Made by a program: the position numbers and the translations under genes
Assembly (NCBI GenBank): GCA_016209605.1
Contig: JACQVS010000132.1
Location: forward strand, 1 to 33,695
Source of the DNA: Planctomycetota bacterium
GTDB lineage: Bacteria > Planctomycetota > UBA8108 > JACQVS01
Reading direction: 5' to 3'
DNA: 33,695 nucleotides
Notes under the pieces: model-generated
Database searches by the model: none
Told to the model about the DNA's origin: nothing
The model's input: the letters and a program-made list of their open reading frames with translations, nothing else
Part shown: piece after piece, positions 7,938-14,550 of the stretch
Numbering within the stretch: the stretch's first letter is position 1
Layout of the letters: every line of letters begins with the position of its first letter

Positions 7938-8312
7938 ATGTTTGTGCTTACCGTTTTGATCGTTGAAGCCGATCGACTCTTTCGCTGGTCGCTTCGAGAG
8001 AGCTTGGAGGAGGCCGGTTATCGAGTTCTGGAGGCCAAAAATGGAGTCGAGGCCTCCTTAAACGCCCGCCAGGGGCCCATCGACCTGGTCCTCCTCGACG
8101 GCCAGCTTCCGGACGCCACCGGACTCCATGTCCTTCGCTGGCTGAGGAAAACGGGGAGCTGTTTTCCTGTCATTCTGATGACGGCCTTCCCTAACGGAGA
8201 GGAGCGGTCCGAGGCTCTGGGCGAGGGGGCTTGGCGGTACATTTCCAAGCCCAACAATCCCGCCAAGTTGGTGTCGCTGGTGAATGAGGTCCTCCAACCT
8301 TTGCCGCGCTGA
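7938..8312 (+). CDS. Single-domain response regulator (receiver only)
   Basis: The 124-residue protein is a stand-alone CheY-like receiver with no output domain. Visible key residues are the acidic pair (E-A-D near residue 11), the phospho-acceptor Asp in L-V-L-L-D-G-Q-L-P-D (about 54), the conserved Thr in I-L-M-T-A-F (about 83) and Lys in Y-I-S-K-P (about 105). The start ATG has a strong ribosome site (GAGGTG, spacing about 5). It is transcribed divergently from the PAS histidine kinase and is its most likely partner. A sigma-54-type promoter precedes it. As it lacks DNA-binding, it may act by protein-protein contact or in a phosphorelay. Confidence 0.92.
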   Translation: MFVLTVLIVEADRLFRWSLRESLEEAGYRVLEAKNGVEASLNARQGPIDLVLLDGQLPDATGLHVLRWLRKTGSCFPVILMTAFPNGEERSEALGEGAWRYISKPNNPAKLVSLVNEVLQPLPR

Positions 8313-8326
8313 AATTTTCAAGCCCA

Positions 8327-9421
8327 TCAATAGGACCTCAACAGGTCCAGCATCTTCCGGTCGAGCTGGCGGCCTCGGAAGGATTCATAGCGCACATCCT
8401 TCCGCTGGCTGTCCAGGATGCCGAACGCGCCGCGGAAGTTCCACAGCGCCCAGCCCCAGCCCGCCTCCTTCCACAGCTCCAGGCAGTCCCGCATCCACGC
8501 CAGGACCACCGCATGGGGTGAGTGATGAAAAGCCCCCCACTCCCCGACGTGGACCCCCACCTTCTTCTTCTCCAGCTCTTTCCAGGGCTGGATGTTCTGC
8601 TTCCGCAGCCGTTCCTTGTCCCAGACGTCGTGGTCCTTGACTTTCAAGGGCCAGGTGGGCTCGCTCCACTGGTCCGCGCCGCCCACCCAGGTGGCCTTGT
8701 AATGGCTGACGCCCATGGGATCATAACCGCGCGTGCTCTGGGCAATGCCCAGGTTCGCCAGGCCGTGGACCGGATCCCTTCCCCAGCGTAAGCCGTCAGC
8801 GATGATGAGGCGATCCGGATCCTGGCCGCGGATGGCTTCCACGAGCTTTTTTACCACCCGGACATAATCCGCCTCAGGAATTTGCGCCGGCTCGTTCAAG
8901 AGATCGAAGCTCACCTGGCTGTTGGGGATGCCCTTGTACCGGCGCGCGAAGTGAGCCCAGTGGAAGGCACAGGCTTCCAGCGCCTTCTCATCGCTCCACA
9001 GGTCGAGCGGTTCCTTCGGCGGATTGACGCAATAGCCCGGGGCGCGGTGGAAGTTGATGTTGACGTGGATCTTGTGCTTCCGCCCGTGCTCGACGGCCTG
9101 GTCGATCTCCACGAGCGTCTCCTCCCGCAGCTTGAGCCAGTCATCGCCCGGGGCCCAGGCGCGGTAGGAGAGCGGCAGGCGGACGAAATCGAAGCCCCAT
9201 TCCGCCATCCACTCGAAGTCCGCTTCGAGGAAGGGCCGGTTCCGCTCAGCATTGAACTTTTCGAGCAAGTTGAAGCCCCGCCAGCGCGGCAGCCGGGCGG
9301 CCGAGACGCCGGAGCCGGAGTTTTCGGCGAGCCCAGGGGCGGAGAGGCCGAGAGCGGCAAGCTGCGCGGAGGCCTTTAAAAACCGCCGCCGCGGCATGGA
9401 AGCACGAAAAATTTCACGCAT
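8327..9421 (-). CDS. Glycoside hydrolase family 5 (cellulase-like), exported
   Basis: A TIM-barrel glycosidase of the GH5 type. ATG 9421 is chosen because it follows AAGGTG by 12 bases; a TTG at 9442 would overlap the preceding stop codon. The N-terminus has an arginine-rich, Tat-like export signal (P-R-R-R-F-L-K-A-S ... L-A-A-L-G-L-S-A-P-G-L-A). Family landmarks are the R-L-P-L-S-Y strand near residue 80, the acid/base Glu in F-D-L-L-N-E-P (about 180) and the nucleophile Glu in V-H-V-G-E-W-G-A (about 290). The enzyme should cleave a beta-1,4-linked polysaccharide with retention of configuration; the exact glycan cannot be told. It lies directly behind the dehydrogenase gene on the same strand, so the two probably form an operon. 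Confidence 0.88.
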   Translation of the reverse strand: MREIFRASMPRRRFLKASAQLAALGLSAPGLAENSGSGVSAARLPRWRGFNLLEKFNAERNRPFLEADFEWMAEWGFDFVRLPLSYRAWAPGDDWLKLREETLVEIDQAVEHGRKHKIHVNINFHRAPGYCVNPPKEPLDLWSDEKALEACAFHWAHFARRYKGIPNSQVSFDLLNEPAQIPEADYVRVVKKLVEAIRGQDPDRLIIADGLRWGRDPVHGLANLGIAQSTRGYDPMGVSHYKATWVGGADQWSEPTWPLKVKDHDVWDKERLRKQNIQPWKELEKKKVGVHVGEWGAFHHSPHAVVLAWMRDCLELWKEAGWGWALWNFRGAFGILDSQRKDVRYESFRGRQLDRKMLDLLRSY

Positions 9422-9438
9422 GTGGGAAATTATCACCT

Positions 9439-10527
9439 TCAATTTTCGGTGACGGAGATCAAGGTCTTGATGGTCTTGTCCTCGCGGTCGCGCAGCCTCT
9501 GGATGGCTTCAGGCAGCTCTTTCAGGGGCATGTGATGGGTCTGGATCGGCTCCAGCTTGACCTTGCCCGTGGCGATGGCGTCGACCGCTTCCGGCCAGGT
9601 GTTGGGGGCCAGCCAGGAGAAGCGGATGGTCTTGTCCATGAGCATGCTTTCCAGGCCGGGGATCTTGTAGACATCCTGGTCGCCGGGGAGGCCGAAGATG
9701 ACCAGCGTCGACTCCCTGCCGGTGATCGCCAGGCCCGTTTCGATGGCCGTGATCGAGCTGGTGGCCACGATGGCTCGGTCGGCCAGCTCGCCGCCGTGCT
9801 GGTCGCGGATGAAGCCGCCGAGGTCTTTGAGGAAGTGAGGCGACTTGCCATCCTTGGTGTTGGCGATCAGATCGGCCCCCAGCTTCTTGCCCAGATCGAG
9901 GCGGTCGTCCCGCGTGCCGACGAGGAGGACCTTGCCGGCCCCTTTGCTCTTGGCGAGCTGGACCATCATCAGGCCGACCGGCCCCGGCCCGAAGACCACC
10001 ACGAAGTTCCCCTTTTCGATCTGGCACTTGTTGACGGCATACACGGCGCAGGCCAGGGGCTCCGTCGAGGCGGCATGGTCGAGATTCATGGTGGGAGGGA
10101 TTTTCACCGTCCAGAACCAGTGGGAAGAGCAGTAGTCCGCCAGCCCTCCGTCGACGGAGACGCCAATCACCCGTCCCAGGTCGACGTTGGAGAGGCCGCG
10201 CCGGGTCCAGGGGGAGTCGGGATTGGACTGGACGGGATTGACGACCACCCGGTCGCCGGGCTTGAGCCCGCCCTTCATGGCCGCGACGTCGCCCACTTGC
10301 TCGACCGTCCCGGAGACCTCGTGTCCCAGGACGAGCGGGCCTTTGCCGGTCTTGGTTCCGAGCGAACTTTTGCCGTAGTAATAGGCGACATCGGAGCCGC
10401 AAATGCCGGTGGCGTGCACCCGCACCAGCACTTCCTCAGGGCCGATCCTGGGCAGGGGGCGCCGCTCGAGCTTCATTTTTTCCGGTTCGTAAAACACTTG
10501 CGCTTTCATGTCTTTGGGAAGACTCAT
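9439..10527 (-). CDS. Medium-chain zinc-dependent dehydrogenase (alcohol/polyol type)
   Basis: The 362-residue protein has the MDR alcohol dehydrogenase fold. The catalytic zinc ligands are visible in G-I-C-G-S-D (Cys about 43) and G-H-E (about 69), and the nucleotide-binding turn is G-P-G-P-V-G-L (about 180). The four-cysteine structural zinc cluster normally found near residues 95-115 is absent; that stretch reads N-P-V-Q-S-N-P-D-S-P-W. The substrate is unknown, with sugar alcohols or sugar derivatives plausible given the downstream GH5 gene. The start is set by a clear ribosome site (AGGAGGAAATC before ATG 10527). The stop overlaps the region of the GH5 start. Confidence 0.88.
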   Translation of the reverse strand: MSLPKDMKAQVFYEPEKMKLERRPLPRIGPEEVLVRVHATGICGSDVAYYYGKSSLGTKTGKGPLVLGHEVSGTVEQVGDVAAMKGGLKPGDRVVVNPVQSNPDSPWTRRGLSNVDLGRVIGVSVDGGLADYCSSHWFWTVKIPPTMNLDHAASTEPLACAVYAVNKCQIEKGNFVVVFGPGPVGLMMVQLAKSKGAGKVLLVGTRDDRLDLGKKLGADLIANTKDGKSPHFLKDLGGFIRDQHGGELADRAIVATSSITAIETGLAITGRESTLVIFGLPGDQDVYKIPGLESMLMDKTIRFSWLAPNTWPEAVDAIATGKVKLEPIQTHHMPLKELPEAIQRLRDREDKTIKTLISVTEN

Positions 10528-10724
10528 GATTTCCTCCTGATTGAGGGTTGATCTCCTCCGATTACCAACTCTTTGGCGCCTATTAAATCCGAAGGGGGGA
10601 TTGGCTGCAAGAGAAAGGACCCGGCGGGAAATTCAACCGCGGGCCGGAAAATTCCGCTCGCCGGCGAGGGTGGAAAGGAGCGCGCGAGGCCGCTCCGAGA
10701 GCCGTGCGCTGGGGAGCAGGGACC

Positions 10725-10740
10725 TGGCACAAGTTTTGCT
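10725..10740 (+). promoter_or_regulatory. Sigma-54 (-24/-12) promoter for receiver/radical SAM operon
   Basis: TGGCAC-AAGTT-TTGCT is a near-perfect sigma-54 promoter, with GG (10726-10727) and GC (10738-10739) exactly 10 bases apart and both conserved blocks intact. The start site would be near 10751 and the ATG of the receiver is at 10797. It is the second such promoter in front of a receiver-only gene in this window. A 12-bp palindrome (CTCGCCGGCGAG, 10657-10668) lies about 57 bases upstream and might be an activator site. Confidence 0.7.
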
Positions 10741-10796
10741 CAACCATTTGTGATGAAGTAGATGAGTCAGGTCGTTTAATTCCGGATGGGGGTGGC

Positions 10797-11165
10797 ATGA
10801 AGATCTTGATCGTCGACGACAATGCGGTCCTCTGCAAGCTCTACGCTCGCGAGCTGGCCAAGGAAGGGTATGAGGCGCGGACGGTGCAAAACGGCCAGCG
10901 GGCCCTCGAGCTGGTCCATGAGGAGAAGCCGGACCTGGTGGTGCTCGACATCCGCATGCCCGGCATGGATGGGGTGAGGGTCCTGGACCAGATCCGCGAG
11001 GAAGATTCCGAGCTGGCCGTGGTGATCAATTCCTCGTATAATTCTTATCAGGATAATTTCTTGACTTGGTCGGCGGACGCCTTTCTCATCAAGTCCGCGG
11101 ACCTTTCGGAGTTGAAAACCACTATTCGCTCCCTTCTGGAGCAGAAAGCGTCTTGCTGCCCGTGA
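10797..11165 (+). CDS. Single-domain response regulator (receiver only)
   Basis: A 122-residue CheY-like receiver. ATG 10797 follows a G-rich ribosome site and begins the classic M-K-I-L-I-V-D-D strand; in-frame codons further upstream would cover the sigma-54 promoter. The acidic pair is D-D (about 7-8), the phospho-acceptor Asp is in L-V-V-L-D-I-R-M-P (about 52), and the conserved Lys is in F-L-I-K-S (about 101). The usual Thr/Ser region reads V-V-I-N-S-S. No output domain is present. The stop codon overlaps a GTG start of the radical SAM gene (GTGA), so the two proteins are probably made together. Confidence 0.9.
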   Translation: MKILIVDDNAVLCKLYARELAKEGYEARTVQNGQRALELVHEEKPDLVVLDIRMPGMDGVRVLDQIREEDSELAVVINSSYNSYQDNFLTWSADAFLIKSADLSELKTTIRSLLEQKASCCP

Positions 11166-12271
11166 GCTTGGAGCATCTGGAGGGCACGGTTGGCCGCTAC
11201 TGGCACCCACTCGAGGATGGGCGCATTCAGTGCGATTTGTGCCCGCGCTACTGCCGCCTGCACGACGGCCAGCGGGGGATGTGCTTCGTGCGGGCGCGGC
11301 GGGGGGATCAGCTGATCCTCGTCACCTATGGGAGATCGAGCGGCTTTTGCATCGATCCCATCGAGAAGAAGCCGCTCAACCATTTCCTGCCGGGAACGCC
11401 GGTGCTCTCCTTCGGCACCGCCGGCTGCAACCTCGCCTGCAAGTTTTGCCAGAACTGGAGCATCAGCAAGTCGCGGGAGTGGGATACCCTGGCGGACGAG
11501 GCCTCCCCGGAGCGGATCGCCCAGGCGGCGAAGCAGACCGGCTGTAAGAGCGTCGCCTTCACTTACAACGATCCGGTGATCTTCCATGAGTACGCGATCG
11601 ACGTCGCCCAGGCCTGCCGCGCCCTGGGGATCAAGACGGTGGCGGTCACGGCGGGCTACGTCTGCAAGGAGCCGAGGGAGGAGTTCTACCGGCACATGGA
11701 TGCCGCCAACGTCGATTTGAAAGGATTCACCGAGGGGTTCTACCGGCAGCTCACCGGCGGCCATCTCGAACCGGTCCTCGAGACCCTGAAGTATCTCAAG
11801 CACGAGACCAAGGTCTGGTTTGAGATCACCACCCTGGTCATCCCCGGCGAAAACGACTCCAGCGTGGAGATCGGCCAGCTGGTCGAGTGGGTGGCCCGGG
11901 AGCTGGGGCCGGACGTCCCCCTCCACTTCACCGCCTTCCACCCGGACTGGAAAATGCTGGACAAGCCGGTCACGCCCTCCAAGACCCTGGCCCGCGCCCG
12001 GCAGATCGGCCTGAAGACCGGCTTGCGGTACGTCTACACCGGCAACATTCTCAACGAAGAGGGGAGCAGCACCTGCTGCCACGAGTGCGGCAGCCGGCTG
12101 ATCGGCCGCTTCGGCTACGACATCACCGAGTGGAACCTCACCGCCGCCGGGAACTGCAGCGCCTGCGGGACTCCCTGCGCCGGCGTCTTCGAGGCCAAGC
12201 CCGGCACGTGGGGCTCGCGGCGCCTGCCGGTGATTCTGAGCCATTTCGCCGGCAGCCGCCAGGCGGGGTAG
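11162..12271 (+). CDS. amrS: AmmeMemoRadiSam-type radical SAM enzyme
   Basis: About 369 residues from the GTG at 11162, which overlaps the receiver stop; longer in-frame starts (such as 11066) run inside the receiver gene. An N-terminal C-D-L-C-P-R-Y-C cluster precedes a radical SAM core. The iron-sulfur motif is C-N-L-A-C-K-F-C (CxxxCxxC), with the I-E-K-K-P-L-N-H-F and T-Y-N-D-P-V-I-F segments typical of the AmmeMemoRadiSam radical SAM family. A C-terminal zinc-ribbon-like region carries C-C-H-E-C and C-S-A-C. The family is usually found with AMMECR1 and Memo proteins, neither of which is in this window, and its reaction is not settled. The 3' third is duplicated in diverged form at 21860-22187. 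Confidence 0.85.
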   Translation: MSLEHLEGTVGRYWHPLEDGRIQCDLCPRYCRLHDGQRGMCFVRARRGDQLILVTYGRSSGFCIDPIEKKPLNHFLPGTPVLSFGTAGCNLACKFCQNWSISKSREWDTLADEASPERIAQAAKQTGCKSVAFTYNDPVIFHEYAIDVAQACRALGIKTVAVTAGYVCKEPREEFYRHMDAANVDLKGFTEGFYRQLTGGHLEPVLETLKYLKHETKVWFEITTLVIPGENDSSVEIGQLVEWVARELGPDVPLHFTAFHPDWKMLDKPVTPSKTLARARQIGLKTGLRYVYTGNILNEEGSSTCCHECGSRLIGRFGYDITEWNLTAAGNCSACGTPCAGVFEAKPGTWGSRRLPVILSHFAGSRQAG

Positions 12272-12295
12272 GTAGGCCTCAAGGAGGATCGGCCC

Positions 12296-12449
12296 ATGCT
12301 TCACACGAGTTGCCGCGGTGGCTTGCTGATTTTGCTTGTTCTGTCGCCGGGATCTCCTTTCATCATCGCCTCGCCGGGCGATTACCCGGTGGTGGAGGTC
12401 GAGGAGGAGGTGGCGCGGTGCGCCCCTCCCAATAACGGCGCCGGGCCGC
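12296..12449 (+). pseudogene. Truncated 5' end of a paralogue of the exported TIM-barrel gene at 22267
   Basis: An ATG with a strong ribosome site (AAGGAGG) opens a signal peptide followed by S-P-G-D-Y-P-V-V-E-V-E-E-E-V-A-R-C and A-P-P-N-N-G-A-G-P. These are almost the same residues as the start of the 827-residue protein at 22267. Similarity stops abruptly at about 12449 in mid-codon context, and the reading frame then runs into unrelated DNA. The order radical SAM gene then this gene is the same in the second copy (21860-22750). This is a broken paralogue, not a functional short gene. Confidence 0.75.
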
Positions 12450-12652
12450 ATTCCCGATCTCTTCCACGGCCGTCCAGCCATCCTTACCGGGCGCTTCACG
12501 GGCTCCGGCAAGACCGCCATCCGCATCCGCGGCCAGGCCGGCGAGGCGTCGCGGGAGCTGGCGATCGCTGCCGATCTCGATGACCCGTATGCGGCGCACG
12601 CCGCCATCCCGGGCATCTGGGCGAGGTCGCGGATCGCCGGCCTTGCTTTCCA
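12450..12652 (+). pseudogene. Fragment of a VIT/von Willebrand factor A-type protein
   Basis: Beginning right at the break, one frame reads I-P-D-L-F-H-G-R-P-A-I-L-T-G-R-F, then a glycine-rich strand, then I-W-A-R-S-R-I-A. This pattern is familiar from the region after the vWA domain of VIT-vWA (inter-alpha-trypsin-inhibitor-like) proteins: ...LFxGxPxxxxGRYxGxG...LWARxRI. There is no start codon, no ribosome site and no complete domain, so it is a gene fragment. The identification is from memory of the family pattern and is moderate. Confidence 0.45.
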
Positions 12653-13732
12653 GGTCTCGGGGTCGTAATCTCTGAGTCCATACCGCGTCAGCCTCGTGTC
12701 TTTATCGTACAGACCACCCGCGAAGCCGAACGGCTGGAAGCCGGGATTGGTGTCGAGAAGGACGTTGCCGAATTCATCGTAGTCCAGCCGCTGCGCCACC
12801 TCACCGGTCGCGGCATCGATCACCAGGCGGGGGCTGCCGAGCTGATCGGTGATGATGCGGTAGGTGGCGCCGCCCTTGATCATGTACGCGGGCACGTTGC
12901 GGCCATCGGCGTAGACGAAACGGCTCAGGACGTTATTGCTGCCGTCCAGCTCCGCGATCGGCCGCAGCCAGCCCTGGTAGAGGAATCCCTGTACCGGCGT
13001 CCCGCCGACCTTCTTGCCAACGCGCCGGCCCAGGCCGTCGAGGAGGTAGTCGATCTGCTTCCCGTCCGGCAGCGTCACACCCACCAGGGTTCCCGACCCA
13101 TCGTGGCGGTAGGTGGTGGTCTGGCCACCGGCCGTCCTCGCCAGGAGCTCGCCGCTCTCGGCGTAGCTGTAGGCCATTGTCCCGTAAAGGAGCAGCCGAT
13201 CCTGGGCGTCGTAGCTCGAGTTCACCGTCCCGCCGGGGCCGGTGAAGCTCAGCCGATTGCCGTTGGCATCGAAAGCGTAGCTGGCGGCGAGGACGCCATC
13301 ATGACGGACCTCGCTGAGCCGTCCGGCGAGATCGTAGGTGTAGCCGAAGACGCGGGTGGCGCCGCCGGTCGTCTCGGTCTTCGTGGTGATCCGCCTCAGG
13401 AGATCCCTGGCATACCCGGCCGAGTAAACCGCGCCGCCGCCCTGGCCGATGGTGGAGCTGGCGGTGTAGCTGGCCGGGGCGCCAAACCCGTCGTAACCCG
13501 TCGCGTCCGTGATGCCGCCGAGGGCGGTGGCGGCGACCAGCCCCGTCTGCGCCGACCGGGTCAGGACGAGGTCCCCGACCTGCTCGGGCAGGCCGTCGGT
13601 GTCGTACTGGATGGCGACAGGATTGCTTCCGTTGACGCTGATGGCAGTGACCCGGAAGTCGTTGTCGTGGGCGCGGATCACGCTCCCGGCGACGGCGCCG
13701 CTCCAGGTTTCGCCGGTGAGGAGTCCTCCGTC
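12653..13732 (-). pseudogene. RHS/YD-repeat fragment, partial copy of the giant gene at 14551-20910
   Basis: About 360 residues in one frame align with the RHS core of the giant protein. They run from D-G-G-L-L-T-G-(E/T)-T-W-S-G through N-D-F-R-V-T-A-I-S-V-N-G-S-N, many YD repeats, and L-G-S-P-R-L-V to L-R-D-Y-D-P-E-T. Nucleotide identity is high in places (for example 13601-13665 against 15980-16045). The fragment has no start codon of its own at the 5' end, where it touches the stop codon of the ECF sigma gene. It ends exactly where RHS proteins switch to their variable C-terminal tip (Y-D-P-E-T). It is thus an orphan RHS core piece without N-terminal or toxin parts. The frame continues antisense through the radical SAM gene, which is an artefact. 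Confidence 0.75.
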
Positions 13733-14384
13733 ATAACCAGCGCGTCGCGCCTCCGGGGATGGAAGCGAACGCCTCCTTGAGACGAGCGAGGGCCCGCAAG
13801 TAACGCTTGGACGCGGCCGAGCCGTTGATTTCGAGCTCGAGCGCGGCTTCCGCGTTCGAGAGCTGCTCGAAGTGCCGCAGGGACAGCACCTCGCGGTCGT
13901 TCGGGTCCATCGCCTCGAGCAACTCGAGCACGCGCCGGCGGAGATCTTCGCGCAGCACGCGTTCGCAAGGGTCGGTCCACTTGCCGACGAGCTGCGCCGC
14001 TAAGACGTCGCTCGTCGCTCCGGGGACGGCGTGGTGGGCAAGCTGGACCTCGCGTCTCGGATCCCGCGCCTGGGCTCCGAGGTGGGCGCGGTGCAAGCAG
14101 ACCAGGACCTGAACGCCGATGCAGCGGAGCCAGAGGAGGAAAGGCAGGGGCCGTTCTTCCTTCAAGTAGCGAGGGAAGCGGCGGGAGGCTTCGAGGTAGA
14201 GGTCCTGCAGGACGTCCGACTCGTCGATCCGTCCTTGCAGGCGCCGGTCGAGGCGCGACCGCACCATGCGCGCGAGACGTTCGCGGTGCCGTTCCAGCAG
14301 CGCTCCCGCGGCCGCGGCGTCGCCGCCCGAGGCGAGTTCGAGGAGCTGGGTGGTCTCAGGCTCCTCGGAGAAGGGAGTAGGCAT
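13731..14384 (-). CDS. ECF-type RNA polymerase sigma factor (planctomycete style)
   Basis: About 217 residues from ATG 14384. The sigma-2 region includes L-L-E-R-H-R-E-R-L ... E-S-D-V-L-Q-D-L-Y-L-E-A near residues 25-70. The sigma-4 region at about 155-205 has D-P-N-D-R-E-V-L-S-L-R-H-F-E-Q-L-S-N-A-E-A-A followed by a recognition helix with A-S-K-R-Y-L-R-A-L-A-R-L. This variant is common in planctomycetes, where it is often followed by a serine/threonine kinase gene. Here the stop codon abuts an RHS fragment instead, so a downstream partner may have been lost. It starts 166 bases after the end of the giant RHS gene on the same strand; the ribosome site is weak. Confidence 0.85.
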   Translation of the reverse strand: MPTPFSEEPETTQLLELASGGDAAAAGALLERHRERLARMVRSRLDRRLQGRIDESDVLQDLYLEASRRFPRYLKEERPLPFLLWLRCIGVQVLVCLHRAHLGAQARDPRREVQLAHHAVPGATSDVLAAQLVGKWTDPCERVLREDLRRRVLELLEAMDPNDREVLSLRHFEQLSNAEAALELEINGSAASKRYLRALARLKEAFASIPGGATRWL

Positions 14385-14550
14385 GCCCCAAAGCGTTCCA
14401 CACCAAGGGGGGCCGGCAAGGGCTGCCACCGCTCCGTCGCCCGCCACCGCATCGAGCGGCTGCTGAGATCCCCCAGCTCCGCCACGATCACCGCCGCCGC
14501 GCACATCGTGCGCCCATGGGCCCAGGCAGGCTGGGTCGGCTGCATGGGCC

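Noticed and set aside
11048..12652. Continuation of the RHS fragment frame antisense through the radical SAM gene
   Set aside because: RHS similarity ends at Y-D-P-E-T near 12653. The remaining residues are antisense translation of the fragment region and radical SAM gene, with no repeat pattern.
14460..14515. Minus-strand phrase A-A-V-I-V-A-E-L-G-D-L-S resembling an IS110 transposase segment
   Set aside because: Only about 12 residues match and no other transposase motif or terminal repeat is near. Too short to call a mobile element.
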